Source: Alphaproteobacteria bacterium (GTDB taxonomy: Bacteria; Pseudomonadota; Alphaproteobacteria; JAJFFI01). From it: a stretch of 49,030 nucleotides of DNA. Numbering within the stretch: the first letter of the stretch is position 1; each line of letters starts with the position of its first letter. This document shows, piece by piece, positions 7,738 through 16,491 of this stretch. The position numbers were made by a program, and so were the translations under genes. The notes under the pieces were generated by a model that worked only from the letters and a program-made list of their open reading frames with translations, ran no database searches and had not been told where the DNA came from. Location: the NCBI GenBank assembly GCA_030066595.1, contig JASJBI010000028.1, positions 1 through 49,030 on the forward strand, read 5' to 3'.

Positions 7738-8304
7738 TCAGGCAGGCGGCATCATCGGTCGGGGCAGATCCGCGTCCGCGTACAGCCTGGGATAGTCCGC
7801 TGGCGCGTTGAAGAGCTGGTAGTGCCACCACTCGTTGCTATAGAAGTCCCAGCCGGCGCTGGTCATGATGCCCATGAGCAGCAGGCGGTTGCGGATCGCC
7901 GATTCGGAGATCTCGGTATTGCCATGGCGCGAACGCGATGTGAAAGCGTCGAAATCGGTGCCCATATCCAAAGCGGTCCCGGTGCCGTCGACCAGCGTCA
8001 GGTCCACGGCGGCGCCGCGGCTGTGCGGTGAGCCCTGTTCGGGATGGGCCAGGAAGTCCGGATCGGGTGTATGGTGCCACAATACCCACTGGGCCTCGGT
8101 CGGACGGAAGGCGTCGAAGATGCGCAGCCGGAGCCCGATGTTGGCGGCCAGCCGGACCGCTTCGGCCAGCATCGCCGCGGCGTCCGCGTGCAGGTAGCAG
8201 TCGGCCCGGGCGTAGACTGGCTGTCCGGTGAAATTGTTCGCGGTGGCGTATCTGAGGTCGATTTCGACTTGATGCGTCGCGGCCGTGACGGGGACGAGCG
8301 ACAT
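7738..8304 (-). CDS. ddpX: D-alanyl-D-alanine dipeptidase (VanX/DdpX family)
   Basis: A 188-residue zinc dipeptidase. The zinc and catalytic motifs are SPHSRGAAVDL, where His and Asp bind zinc, and EWWHY, with catalytic Glu and zinc His, near residues 102-112 and 160-170; FDAFRPTEAQ carries the conserved Arg. The enzyme hydrolyses D-Ala-D-Ala; in non-resistant bacteria it recycles peptidoglycan D-Ala in the periplasm or cytoplasm. I start at 8304 because ggagggttc precedes that ATG and family similarity begins there; the frame is open about 125 codons further but those residues look spurious. No signal peptide is obvious. No vanHA homologues are nearby, so resistance is not implied. Confidence 0.85.
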   Translation of the reverse strand: MSLVPVTAATHQVEIDLRYATANNFTGQPVYARADCYLHADAAAMLAEAVRLAANIGLRLRIFDAFRPTEAQWVLWHHTPDPDFLAHPEQGSPHSRGAAVDLTLVDGTGTALDMGTDFDAFTSRSRHGNTEISESAIRNRLLLMGIMTSAGWDFYSNEWWHYQLFNAPADYPRLYADADLPRPMMPPA

Positions 8305-8376
8305 GAACCCTCCGAACCAGTTGCAGGCCGAGTCTAGCATCAGCGCACCGTCCGCGGGACTCGCCTGGTCAGAGCC

Positions 8377-9066
8377 ATGAGGATCCTGGCTTTCGATACG
8401 GCCATGAATGCATGTTCGGCGGCGGTCTCTGCCGACGGTCAAGTGCGCGCCCGCGAGCGCGTACCCATGGAACGGGGGCATGCCGAAGCGTTGATCCCCA
8501 TGGTGACGCGCGTCATGGCCGAGGCTGGGCTGCGCTATGCCCAGCTCGATCGGATCGCGGTTACGGTCGGGCCGGGGGCCTTTACAGGGCTGCGCATCGG
8601 ACTGGCCGCCGCCCGCGGGCTCGCGATCGCGGCCGGCATACCGGTCTCGGGCGTGACCACGCTCGAGGCGCTGGCGCACGGGGCCGACGCGGGGCTGAGA
8701 TCAGGGCGTCCGGTGTTGGCGGTCATCGACGCCAAGCGCGCCGATGTGTATGCCCAACTCTTCGATCCCGGCCTGCGGCCGCTTTCGCAGCCCCAGTCGC
8801 TGTTGCCGGATGAGCTGCCGGCCACGCTTGCCGATCCGGGTCGGCCGATGTTGCTGGTCGGCGATGGCGCCTCGCGCGCGGCGCCGGCGCTGATCGCGGC
8901 AGGTCTCGAACTCGAGGTCGCATCCGAGAGCCAAACTCCAGACCCAGCGGTTGTGGCAATGCTGGCCGCGGGGCGTACGGACGCCGACCAGCGGTCGGCC
9001 GTCCCGCTCTATCTCCGCCCTCCACAGGCGACCCGCCCGGCCCATGGCGGCCGGCTCAGACCATGA
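8377..9066 (+). CDS. tsaB: tRNA N6-threonylcarbamoyladenosine biosynthesis protein TsaB
   Basis: A 229-residue ASKHA-fold protein. It begins MRILAFDTAMNACSAAV and has the hallmark GPGAFTGLRIGLAAARGLA at about residues 67-85. TsaB is the non-catalytic partner that joins TsaD and TsaE to make t6A37 in ANN-decoding tRNAs. Its 3' end overlaps rimI by 4 bp (ATGA), a pairing found widely in bacteria. It is divergent from the dipeptidase gene, with 72 bp between the starts. Confidence 0.93.
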   Translation: MRILAFDTAMNACSAAVSADGQVRARERVPMERGHAEALIPMVTRVMAEAGLRYAQLDRIAVTVGPGAFTGLRIGLAAARGLAIAAGIPVSGVTTLEALAHGADAGLRSGRPVLAVIDAKRADVYAQLFDPGLRPLSQPQSLLPDELPATLADPGRPMLLVGDGASRAAPALIAAGLELEVASESQTPDPAVVAMLAAGRTDADQRSAVPLYLRPPQATRPAHGGRLRP

Positions 9067-9608
9067 CCGGATCGCGCGATGCCGAGCCGAAGATCCGTGC
9101 GGCCGGAATGGCGGATCTCCACCTGCTCGTTGCGTTGCACGCACGCTGTTTCGATGATGGCGCCGCGCTGGGCGAGCCATGGGATGCGCGCGCCATAGCC
9201 GAGATCCTGAGTATGCCCGGCACCTTCGGTCTGCTGGCGGACCATTGTCGAACGCCATGCGGACTGGCCATCGTCCGCGTCACCGTTGACGAGGCCGAAT
9301 TGCTGACCATCGGCGTCGACCCCGCGCACCGCGGCGCCGGCGTCGGAAGCGCGCTTCTGTGGCGGGCGCTGGCCGCTGCAAGGTCCGAGGGGGCCAAAGA
9401 CATGTATCTCGAAGTCGCAGAATCCAACCGCGCGGCCATCGCGCTCTACGTCAAGTCTGGATTCGAGGATTGCGGCTTCCGGCGCGGATACTACGCCGCC
9501 CGGGATCGTATCCCGCGATCGGTCTCGGCTATTGTCATGGCACGAGAGACCAGGGATCTGTCGTCTCCCGGCAATCCGGGCGCAGTTTCTGCGGGTAGTC
9601 TCACTTGA
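9063..9608 (+). CDS. rimI: RimI-type GNAT N-acetyltransferase
   Basis: A 181-residue GNAT protein. The acetyl-CoA site is VDPAHRGAGVGSALL at about residues 82-96, and the C-terminal EVAESNRAAIALYVKSGFE is the usual end of RimI, where Asn and Tyr are conserved. RimI acetylates the N-terminal alanine of ribosomal protein S18 in E. coli; the target here is assumed from family and from the translational overlap with tsaB. It has about 20 extra C-terminal residues beyond the domain. Confidence 0.88.
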   Translation: MTGSRDAEPKIRAAGMADLHLLVALHARCFDDGAALGEPWDARAIAEILSMPGTFGLLADHCRTPCGLAIVRVTVDEAELLTIGVDPAHRGAGVGSALLWRALAAARSEGAKDMYLEVAESNRAAIALYVKSGFEDCGFRRGYYAARDRIPRSVSAIVMARETRDLSSPGNPGAVSAGSLT

Positions 9609-9648
9609 ATATACAAGATCTAAGTAATTCTCAGTATTGAATATAGAA
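9605..9648. promoter_or_regulatory. Direct repeat, candidate MucR operator pair
   Basis: TTGAATATACAA at 9605-9616 and TTGAATATAGAA at 9637-9648 differ at one base and start 32 bp apart, about three helical turns. They lie in an AT-rich 140-bp gap before mucR. MucR/Ros proteins bind AT-rich sites and repress their own genes, so autoregulation is a reasonable inference. Confidence 0.45.
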
Positions 9649-9750
9649 ATTGGAAGACTATCTTTGTATTGTCCCGATTCGGATCAGGCAGAGACCGTTT
9701 CAAGGTGATCCGGTCGGTACTATATCTGGGGACAAAGGCAACTGGACGAT

Positions 9751-10188
9751 ATGGCACAGGAAAAACCTACCGATCAGGATCGGACCAGCGACATGCTTCA
9801 TCAGACCGTCGACATTGTCGCAGCCTATGTGGCGCGCAATTCGCTACCGGTCGGCGACCTGCCGCGGCTCATCGAAGAAGTGCACAAGTCACTCACGGCG
9901 CTGGGCGGCGAAGCCGAACAGGAGGAACGGCCGCAACCGGCTGTTTCGATCCGGAAATCCGTCACGCCGGACCACATCATCTGCCTGGAAGACGGCAAGA
10001 AGCTCAAGATGCTGAAGCGCTATCTGAAGACGACATACGACATGACCCCCGCGGAATATCGCGAACGTTGGGGATTGCCGCAGGACTACCCCATGGTCGC
10101 GCCAAATTACGCCAAGCGCCGCAGCGAACTCGCCAAACAGATCGGCCTGGGAACGCGTCCCAACCGTGGGCGACCGAAAGGCCGTTAG
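9751..10188 (+). CDS. mucR: MucR/Ros-family transcriptional regulator
   Basis: A 145-residue MucR-family DNA-binding protein. The core reads VTPDHIICLEDGKKLKMLKRY, then TTYDMTPAEYRERWGLPQDYPMVAPNYA, which is very close to the family. In Ros the zinc finger is Cys-x2-Cys-x9-His-x4-His; here the positions hold Cys, Asp, Tyr and Tyr, and the residue before the last is Thr, so both His ligands are absent. It probably regulates exopolysaccharide, motility or cell-cycle genes as in rhizobia, Brucella and Caulobacter, and may repress itself. It lies between rimI and fur on the same strand, with a 142-bp AT-rich upstream region. Confidence 0.9.
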   Translation: MAQEKPTDQDRTSDMLHQTVDIVAAYVARNSLPVGDLPRLIEEVHKSLTALGGEAEQEERPQPAVSIRKSVTPDHIICLEDGKKLKMLKRYLKTTYDMTPAEYRERWGLPQDYPMVAPNYAKRRSELAKQIGLGTRPNRGRPKGR

Positions 10189-10292
10189 CGCGTGGCGAGG
10201 CCGCTCCAGCTGTCGTGCTGGAGGGACTTCCCGGATCGTACGGTTATGGCGATAGGCTTGCATCCGCGACTTAGCTATACTGGCGCCCGCCA

Positions 10293-10742
10293 ATGGGAGG
10301 GTGGCCGCTGACGTCTGACCAGATGCCGTCGCGACTCGAAAAATTGTGCATGGAACGCGGCATGAAGATGACCGAGCAGCGTCGCGTCATCGCGCGCGTG
10401 CTGTCCGAGGCGACGGACCATCCGGATGTCGAGCAGGTCTATCGCAGGGCGACAAAAATCGACCCCAAGATCAGCATTGCCACGGTCTACCGCACCGTGC
10501 GCTTGTTCGAAGAGGCGAACATCCTCGATCGGCATGATTTCGGTGATGGCCGATCCCGATACGAGGAGAGCCCGGCGGAACATCACGATCATCTGATCGA
10601 CGTGCAATCCGGCGAAGTCATCGAGTTCCGCAACGAGGAAATCGAGGAACTTCAGCGCTTGGTCGCGCGAAAGCTCGGATTCGACCTGGTTGGTCACCGG
10701 CTCGAACTCTATGGCAAGCGGTCGCGCCGCGGCGAGCACTAG
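10293..10742 (+). CDS. fur: Fur-family ferric uptake/metal regulator
   Basis: A 149-residue Fur-family repressor. The winged helix includes MTEQRRVIARVLSE and ISIATVYRTVRLFEE; the metal sites include ESPAEHHDHLIDV and the C-terminal Glu-rich helix. It lacks the C-terminal CxxC zinc pairs of many Fur proteins. In alphaproteobacteria this orthologue senses iron (Fur) or manganese (Mur); with irr present in this window either is possible. Start is uncertain: ATG 10293 is farthest upstream, while ATG 10323 gives a start (MPSRLEKLC) that better fits the family; neither has a clear ribosome-binding site, though ggaggg at 10297-10302 lies 5 bp before an in-frame CTG. Confidence 0.9.
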   Translation: MGGWPLTSDQMPSRLEKLCMERGMKMTEQRRVIARVLSEATDHPDVEQVYRRATKIDPKISIATVYRTVRLFEEANILDRHDFGDGRSRYEESPAEHHDHLIDVQSGEVIEFRNEEIEELQRLVARKLGFDLVGHRLELYGKRSRRGEH

Positions 10743-10807
10743 GCCAAGACGATCAAGATGATCAGGCATGCCCAGGACGGGCCGGGGCCGAGGGGAGCGA
10801 TGTCGAC

Positions 10808-11668
10808 ATGGACGCCAACGTAAGTAAGAGGCCCGTCACGCCGATCCGGTCCGGCTCCCTTGAAGTGCGGCTCGCCGAAACTCCGGACGAGCGAGATGCG
10901 GCCCAGGCGCTTCGTTACCGCGTCTTCTATGAAGAAATGAATGCTCGACCGAGTGCCGAAATGGCGGCACGGCAGCGTGACTTCGACGGTTTCGACGAGG
11001 TGGCCGAACATCTCTTGGTGCTGGACCAGGAGCGGGGAGACGGTCCCGAATCGGTGATCGGCACCTATCGCCTCATCCTGCGCGAGGCGGCGACGAAGGT
11101 CGGACGCTTTTACACCGAGGATGAATACGACATCTCCAGCCTGATCGCCTATGACGGCGAGATCCTGGAACTCGGCCGCTCGTGCATCGACAGCGGCTAC
11201 CGGTCGCGCCAGACTATGTCGTTGTTGTGGAAGGGGCTCGGGGCCTATGTCTGGCACCACGACGTGGAACTGATGTTCGGCTGCGCCAGCCTCCCGGGCA
11301 CGGATCCCCAAGCCTTGGCGATCCCGCTCGCCTATCTCTACCACAACCACCTGGCGCCGCCCGCGATCCGGCCGCGGGCCGTGCCAGACCGGTTTGTCGA
11401 CATGAACCTGGCGCCCGCGTCGGAGGTCAAGAACCGGCACGGCTTTTCCTCGCTGCCGCCCGAGATCACCACGCTCCCGCCTTTGATCAAGGGCTATCTC
11501 CGGGTCGGCGGCTTTGTCGGCGACGGGGCCGTGGTCGATTATCAGTTCAACACCACGGATGTCTGCGTGATCGTCAAGACCAGCCTGCTCTCGGCGCAAT
11601 ACTATAAGCACTTCGTGGATTTGGGGCCGACACCGCGCGCCCCGGGTTCGGAGCCCGCCGCCGGATGA
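10808..11668 (+). CDS. olsB: L-ornithine N-alpha-acyltransferase OlsB (GNAT-fold)
   Basis: A 286-residue acyltransferase of the OlsB/hemolysin-like family, which moves a 3-hydroxyacyl group from ACP to ornithine, the first step to ornithine lipids. Features are EVRLAETPDERDAAQALRYR, FDEVAEHLLVLD, VIGTYRLI, the FYTEDEYD segment, ELGRSCID at about 120 and FGCASLPG at about 160, all usual for the family. The next gene overlaps by 4 bp and encodes a PlsC-like acyltransferase, the OlsA partner, which supports the call. Ornithine lipids replace phospholipids under phosphate limitation in many alphaproteobacteria. Confidence 0.87.
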   Translation: MDANVSKRPVTPIRSGSLEVRLAETPDERDAAQALRYRVFYEEMNARPSAEMAARQRDFDGFDEVAEHLLVLDQERGDGPESVIGTYRLILREAATKVGRFYTEDEYDISSLIAYDGEILELGRSCIDSGYRSRQTMSLLWKGLGAYVWHHDVELMFGCASLPGTDPQALAIPLAYLYHNHLAPPAIRPRAVPDRFVDMNLAPASEVKNRHGFSSLPPEITTLPPLIKGYLRVGGFVGDGAVVDYQFNTTDVCVIVKTSLLSAQYYKHFVDLGPTPRAPGSEPAAG

Positions 11669-12510
11669 GGTCTTCCCCGCGCGCCGCCTGCAGGCTAGCG
11701 ATGTTTGTTCTTTCCTTTGGAATCATTGTTCCGATGATGCTGATCAGCAATGCGCTGCGCCATCCCGTGCGGGAACGATTTGCGCGCGCGTACCATGCTG
11801 CTTGCTGCCGTATCTTCGACATTCATGTCGAGCAGCGCGGTGAGATGAGGCAAGAGCGGCCAACGTTGTTCGCCGCCAACCATTGTTCCTATCTCGACAT
11901 CATCGTGCTGGGCGGGATCGTCAAGGGATCGTTCGTGGCCAAGAAGGAGATCGAGGCGTGGCCGGTCTTCGGCTTCATGGCCGGATTGCAGCGGAGCATC
12001 TTCATCGACCGCCGGCCTCGCTATGCCGCCGGCCAGCGGGACACGTTGAGCGAGCGGCTCTTGGACCATGAGAACGTGATCCTCTTTGCTGAAGGCACCA
12101 GCAGCGATGGCATGCGGACCAAGCCTTTCAAGAGCGCATTGTTCAGCGTCGCGGAACTAGAGGTAGATGGCCGGCCGCTCGTCATCCAGCCGGTCTCGAT
12201 CACCTATACCCGTCTTGACGGGATCCCCCTTGGCCGCCACCTACGCCCGCTCATCGCCTGGTACGGCGATATGGAGCTCCTGCCCCATGGCTGGACCTTT
12301 CTCGGCCTTGGGCGGCTTACCGTTGTGGTTGAATTCCATCAGCCGGTGACGTTGGATGCCTTCGGCTCGCGCAAGGCATTGGCCGAGCATTGCTCGTCCG
12401 TAGTGGCCCAGGGTGTGGCCGCCGCATTGGCTGGCCGAACGCGGTCTGATGGGCTGCGTCCTGAGGGTGGGCCGGCGCCGCTGTTGGAATCGCCCGTCGT
12501 GTCCGCCTGA
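11665..12510 (+). CDS. olsA: Lyso-ornithine lipid O-acyltransferase OlsA (PlsC family)
   Basis: A 281-residue 1-acyl-glycerol-3-phosphate acyltransferase-type enzyme. It has a hydrophobic N-terminal segment at about residues 10-28, the catalytic NHCSYLD (NHx4D) at about 72, FIDRRPR, and FAEGTSSDG (EGTxS) at about 135. The ATGA overlap with olsB makes it the likely second-step enzyme of ornithine lipid synthesis at the inner membrane. A general lysophosphatidate acyltransferase remains possible. Confidence 0.87.
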   Translation: MRSSPRAACRLAMFVLSFGIIVPMMLISNALRHPVRERFARAYHAACCRIFDIHVEQRGEMRQERPTLFAANHCSYLDIIVLGGIVKGSFVAKKEIEAWPVFGFMAGLQRSIFIDRRPRYAAGQRDTLSERLLDHENVILFAEGTSSDGMRTKPFKSALFSVAELEVDGRPLVIQPVSITYTRLDGIPLGRHLRPLIAWYGDMELLPHGWTFLGLGRLTVVVEFHQPVTLDAFGSRKALAEHCSSVVAQGVAAALAGRTRSDGLRPEGGPAPLLESPVVSA

Positions 12511-12528
12511 CCACTGCGAAAGTTGGCC

Positions 12529-13917
12529 ATGTCCAAAACGCTCCACATCAAGACCTATGGCTGCCAGATGAATGCGTATGACTCCGCCCGGATGACGGAC
12601 GTGCTTGCCCCACTGGGCTATCAGGCTGTCGATCGGGCGGACGATGCCGACATGGTGATCCTCAACACCTGCCATATCCGAGAGAAGGCCACGGAGAAGC
12701 TGTTCTCGGATCTCGGTCGGCTGCGCCTTGTGCAGGAGGCTAGATTGGCGAGTGGCCGCCGCATGATCCTCGCCGTGGCCGGCTGTGTCGCGCAGGCGGA
12801 AGGGGTCGAGATCATGCGCCGCGCACCCCATGTAGACATCGTGTTTGGACCACAGACCTACCATCGCCTGCCGGAAATGGTGGCGCGGGCCGGGCGAAAC
12901 GCCGACCGGCGAAGCGCCGGCATCCTCGACACCGATTTCCCGGTCGAGCCCAAGTTCGATCACTTGCCGGCCAATGGTGGCGAGCCCGGCCCAAGCGCCT
13001 TTCTGACGATTCAGGAGGGGTGCGACAAGTTCTGCACCTTTTGCGTCGTGCCCTATACCCGGGGCGCGGAGTACTCCCGCCCCGTGGCGGACATCATCGC
13101 CGAGGCGCGCCGCCTGGTCGCCGGAGGCGCACGCGAGATCACGCTCTTGGGCCAGAACGTCAACGCCTATCACGGTGCGGCGCCGGACGGGCGCGACTGG
13201 CGGCTGGGGCGCTTGATCCGGGCGCTTGCGGAGCTGGCGGGGCTCGACCGGATCCGGTATACGACCTCCCACCCCCGTGACATGGACGAGGAGCTGATCC
13301 GCGTTCATGGCGAGGTGGATGCCTGTATGCCCTACCTCCATCTGCCGGTACAGTCGGGCTCGGATCGTGTGCTCGAGGCAATGAACCGCAAGCACCGGGT
13401 CGACGACTACCGACGCGTTGTCGAGCGCCTGCGCGCGGCGCGCCCGGATATTGCTTTGTCGTCTGATTTCATTGTGGGTTTCCCCGGGGAAACCAAGGCC
13501 GACTTCGAGGCGACCTTGCGGCTGGTCCGGGAGGTGGGATTCGCGCAAGCCTATTCGTTCCGATACAGCGCCCGGCCGGGAACACCCGCCGCATTGCTGG
13601 GCAACCGGATTCCCAAGTCGGAGGCGGGGCAGCGCCTGGCGGCACTCCAGGATCTCTTGCAGCAGCAGCAGGACAGCTTCAATGATGCGACCGTGCACCA
13701 GGTTGTGCCGGTCCTGTTCGAGCGGAGAGGCCGGCATCCGAGCCAGATCGTCGGGCGGAGCCCACATTTCCAGCCCGTCCATGTGGCCGCCGACACTGCG
13801 CAGATCGGAACCGTCGCCGATGTGCGCATCGTGGGCCGGACGAAGCACGGCCTGATCGGTGCTTTGGCCGACGCCTCGTGCGACGCGCCGGTTCCTGTGC
13901 GGGAGGCCATCGCATGA
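12529..13917 (+). CDS. miaB: tRNA-2-methylthio-N6-dimethylallyladenosine synthase MiaB
   Basis: A 462-residue methylthiotransferase. Three N-terminal Cys that hold the auxiliary 4Fe-4S cluster are in [17 protein letters not shown] and [11 protein letters not shown]; the radical-SAM cluster is CDKFCTFC near residue 165; a TRAM domain ends the protein with [11 protein letters not shown]. It adds the 2-methylthio group to i6A37 in tRNAs reading UNN codons. I prefer ATG 12529, spaced after gcgaaag, over an in-frame TTG at 12523. Its stop overlaps the phoH start. Confidence 0.95.
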   Translation: MSKTLHIKTYGCQMNAYDSARMTDVLAPLGYQAVDRADDADMVILNTCHIREKATEKLFSDLGRLRLVQEARLASGRRMILAVAGCVAQAEGVEIMRRAPHVDIVFGPQTYHRLPEMVARAGRNADRRSAGILDTDFPVEPKFDHLPANGGEPGPSAFLTIQEGCDKFCTFCVVPYTRGAEYSRPVADIIAEARRLVAGGAREITLLGQNVNAYHGAAPDGRDWRLGRLIRALAELAGLDRIRYTTSHPRDMDEELIRVHGEVDACMPYLHLPVQSGSDRVLEAMNRKHRVDDYRRVVERLRAARPDIALSSDFIVGFPGETKADFEATLRLVREVGFAQAYSFRYSARPGTPAALLGNRIPKSEAGQRLAALQDLLQQQQDSFNDATVHQVVPVLFERRGRHPSQIVGRSPHFQPVHVAADTAQIGTVADVRIVGRTKHGLIGALADASCDAPVPVREAIA

Positions 13918-14972
13918 AGGCGCCTGCGAGGCGGACCAGCCAGCGCGCCAAGTCCGCAGACACCGTGCAGCTGGAGTTTGCCGACAATTCCTTGCTGCCG
14001 CCTCTCTACGGAGAGCACGACAGCCATCTTGCCCGCATCGAGCAGGAGTTGGGGATTTCGCTGACACCGCGGGGCAATCGGGTGGCGATCGCCGGTCCGG
14101 TCGAGGCGGTGGCCGCGGCGCGGGCCGCGCTGATGGCGCTCTACCAGCGCCTGGAAAAGGGCATGTCGGTCGACCAGGGGGACGTGGACGCTGCGCTGCG
14201 AATGGCCTCGGCCACAGAGGATGATGGCGACGGAAAGGCCGGCCCGGCGATCGCCCAGTGGGCGGATGGCGAGGCAACCATTCACACGCGCAAGCGCGCA
14301 ATCTCGCCGCGGTCGCCGCGACAGGCCGATTATGTGCGGGCGCTTGAGCAAAACGAGCTGGTCTTCGGACTTGGTCCCGCTGGAACCGGCAAGACCTACT
14401 TGGCCGTGGCTATGGCGGTGGCCATGCTGGTCAAGGGCGAAGTCGACCGTATCGTGCTCTCACGTCCGGCGGTGGAAGCGGGCGAACGCCTGGGGTTCCT
14501 GCCGGGTGACCTGCGTGAGAAGGTGGATCCCTATCTGCAGCCGCTCTATGACGCGCTCTACGACATGCTGCCGGCTCAGCAGGTGCGCAAGCGCCTCGAT
14601 GCCGGCGAGATCGAGATTGCGCCGCTGGCGTTCATGCGCGGACGGACCCTGTCCCATGCCTATGTCATCCTGGACGAGGCCCAGAACACGTCGCCCATGC
14701 AAATGAAGATGTTCTTAACCAGATTGGGCGAAGATTCCCGCATGGTTGTCACGGGCGACATGAGCCAGATCGACCTGCCGCCAGGCGTGCAGTGCGGTCT
14801 CGTGGATGCCCTGACGTTGCTCGAAGGCATTGAAGGTGTTGCCTTCACCCATTTCACCGAGGCCGATGTGGTCAGGCATCCTCTGGTGCGGCGGATCGTT
14901 GGCGCATATGATGCCCGAGAAGCGCGCCGACCCGGGCACCGTGGGAAGGCGGAACAGGAGCCTCGGTCATGA
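13914..14972 (+). CDS. phoH: PhoH-family ATPase
   Basis: A 352-residue PhoH-like protein: an N-terminal KH-like region followed by a P-loop ATPase. Walker A is [11 protein letters not shown] near residue 160; Walker B is VILDEAQN near 255, and GDMSQIDLP follows. PhoH partners with YbeY in RNA metabolism in several bacteria, and ybeY is the next gene with a 4-bp overlap. The start at 13914 overlaps the miaB stop (ATGA) and has gggaggccatcgc before it; an upstream start within miaB is less likely. Confidence 0.93.
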   Translation: MKAPARRTSQRAKSADTVQLEFADNSLLPPLYGEHDSHLARIEQELGISLTPRGNRVAIAGPVEAVAAARAALMALYQRLEKGMSVDQGDVDAALRMASATEDDGDGKAGPAIAQWADGEATIHTRKRAISPRSPRQADYVRALEQNELVFGLGPAGTGKTYLAVAMAVAMLVKGEVDRIVLSRPAVEAGERLGFLPGDLREKVDPYLQPLYDALYDMLPAQQVRKRLDAGEIEIAPLAFMRGRTLSHAYVILDEAQNTSPMQMKMFLTRLGEDSRMVVTGDMSQIDLPPGVQCGLVDALTLLEGIEGVAFTHFTEADVVRHPLVRRIVGAYDAREARRPGHRGKAEQEPRS

Positions 14973-15586
14973 TCGGCGCGGTAGGGGACGCCGTGGTCGA
15001 GTCCACGCATTTGGATAGCAACGCCGATACGGCGGAGGAAGCGGACGAGCCTGAGCCGAACCGGGTGGCCGTCGCCATCCGCGATCAGACCTGGCAGGCT
15101 GTGTCAAATCTGGATGCCGTCGGATTGTGTCGTCGTGCGGCGGCTGCGGCGCTGGCCGGCGCGGGCGATCGGGCGCCCGACAACTGTGAAATCAGCATCG
15201 TGCTGGCAGACGACACCTTCGTTCGCGAGCTGAACCGAGACTACCGCGGGATCGACCGACCGACGAACGTTCTGGCCTTTCCTGCCTCTGAAGATCCAGC
15301 CGTGCCGGAGGCGCCGCTGCTCGCCGGTGACGTGGTCATCGCGCGGCAGACGACCACCGCGGAAGCCGCCTTCCAAGGCAAGCCGCTGGCCGACCACCTG
15401 ACCCATCTGGTCGTGCACGGGGTTCTGCATCTCTTCGGATTCGATCATCAATGTGAAGACGCCGCCGCAGAGATGGAACGGCTCGAGATCGCCGTCCTCG
15501 GGCGGCTCCGGGTGCCGAACCCCTACGCCTTGGACACAGGCCCGGCAGACCGTGCGAGCCCCGGCGGAGATTGCCCGCCGATATGA
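14969..15586 (+). CDS. ybeY: Endoribonuclease YbeY
   Basis: A 205-residue protein whose C-terminal part has the zinc site HGVLHLFGFDH (H-x3-H-x5-H) at about residue 150, and the upstream LNRDYRGIDRPTNVLAFP typical of YbeY. It acts in 16S rRNA 3'-end maturation and ribosome quality control. The first 40 residues are acidic and not conserved in the family; the ATGA overlap with phoH supports this start. It overlaps corC by 4 bp. Confidence 0.93.
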   Translation: MIGAVGDAVVESTHLDSNADTAEEADEPEPNRVAVAIRDQTWQAVSNLDAVGLCRRAAAAALAGAGDRAPDNCEISIVLADDTFVRELNRDYRGIDRPTNVLAFPASEDPAVPEAPLLAGDVVIARQTTTAEAAFQGKPLADHLTHLVVHGVLHLFGFDHQCEDAAAEMERLEIAVLGRLRVPNPYALDTGPADRASPGGDCPPI

Positions 15587-16491
15587 GCGAAACGGAGTCA
15601 AGCATGTCGTCCGCCAACCGGCCGGGCGCGGGCCAGGACGGCTCGCTCGTCCAGACCATCTGGACATGGTTGCGCGGCGGCCGCCGCCGCCGCAACGGCG
15701 AGCATTTGCGCGACGCGATCGAGGAGCTGATCGAGGAGGAAGAGGGGGCGGATGCGGAGATCGAGAGCGACGAGCGTACGCTTATCAAGAATATCCTAGA
15801 CCTCCACGATCAGACCGTGGAAGACGTGATGGTGCCGCGCGCCGACATCGTCTCGATCGAGGAGACCGCCTCCCTGGACGAAATCGTTACCCTGGTTCGG
15901 GAGAGCTCGCATTCGCGGATCCCCGTGTATCGGGGCAATCTGGATGACGTTCTGGGCATCGTTCACATTCGTGACGTGATCGATTGTTTGCACGGCCGGA
16001 AGAGCTTCGATCTCGCCTCCATCCTGCGCGAGGTGCTGTTCGTGGTGCCCTCCATGCGCATCCTCGACCTACTGATCGAAATGCGTACCACCCGCAAGCA
16101 CATGGCTCTTGTGGTCGACGAATTCGGCGGGATCGACGGCCTGGTCACCATCGAGGACCTGGTCGAGGAGATCGTCGGCGAGATCGAGGACGAACATGAC
16201 AAAGTTGCGGGCCCGGACCTGCAGGAAAGTCAGGACGGCGCCCTGGTCGCGGATGCGCGCGTACCGATCGAGGAACTCGAAAAGAGATACGGCCCGGTGC
16301 TGTCAGAAGAGGAACGCGAAGACATCGACACCCTGGGAGGGCTCGTGTTTGCCCTCGCCGGCCGGGTACCGGCGCGCGGCGAGTTGCTGACGCATCCGTC
16401 GGGGCTCGAGTTCGAGGTTCTGGAGGCTGATCAGCGCCGTATCAAGCGGTTGCGCGTGGCCAAGCGCCAGCAGCACGCGCCGCAGTCGTAA
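15583..16491 (+). CDS. corC: CorC/TlyC-type CBS-domain protein
   Basis: A 302-residue protein with two CBS domains (VEDVMVPRADIVSI near residue 80 and the later VVPSMRILDLLIEMR) and a C-terminal CorC_HlyC domain (TLGGLVFALAGRVP). There is no DUF21 membrane domain, as in E. coli CorC (YbeX), which is linked to Mg/Co homeostasis and ribosome assembly. It starts at the ATG that overlaps the ybeY stop; ATG 15604 with cggag upstream is an alternative. It is placed between ybeY and lnt as in many proteobacteria. Confidence 0.9.
   Translation: MSETESSMSSANRPGAGQDGSLVQTIWTWLRGGRRRRNGEHLRDAIEELIEEEEGADAEIESDERTLIKNILDLHDQTVEDVMVPRADIVSIEETASLDEIVTLVRESSHSRIPVYRGNLDDVLGIVHIRDVIDCLHGRKSFDLASILREVLFVVPSMRILDLLIEMRTTRKHMALVVDEFGGIDGLVTIEDLVEEIVGEIEDEHDKVAGPDLQESQDGALVADARVPIEELEKRYGPVLSEEEREDIDTLGGLVFALAGRVPARGELLTHPSGLEFEVLEADQRRIKRLRVAKRQQHAPQS

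Noticed and set aside
7738..8304. Vancomycin resistance gene vanX
   Set aside because: The family fits, but there are no vanH or vanA neighbours and the host is a Gram-negative bacterium; a peptidoglycan recycling dipeptidase is the better reading.
10258..10281. fur promoter TTGCAT with TATACT
   Set aside because: Only 12 bases separate the boxes, too short for a sigma-70 promoter; the TATACT alone is not enough.
12241..14301. A 686-codon open frame on the minus strand
   Set aside because: It is antisense to olsA, miaB and phoH, which are certain genes; its translation is low-complexity Arg/Gly/His text typical of high-GC shadows.
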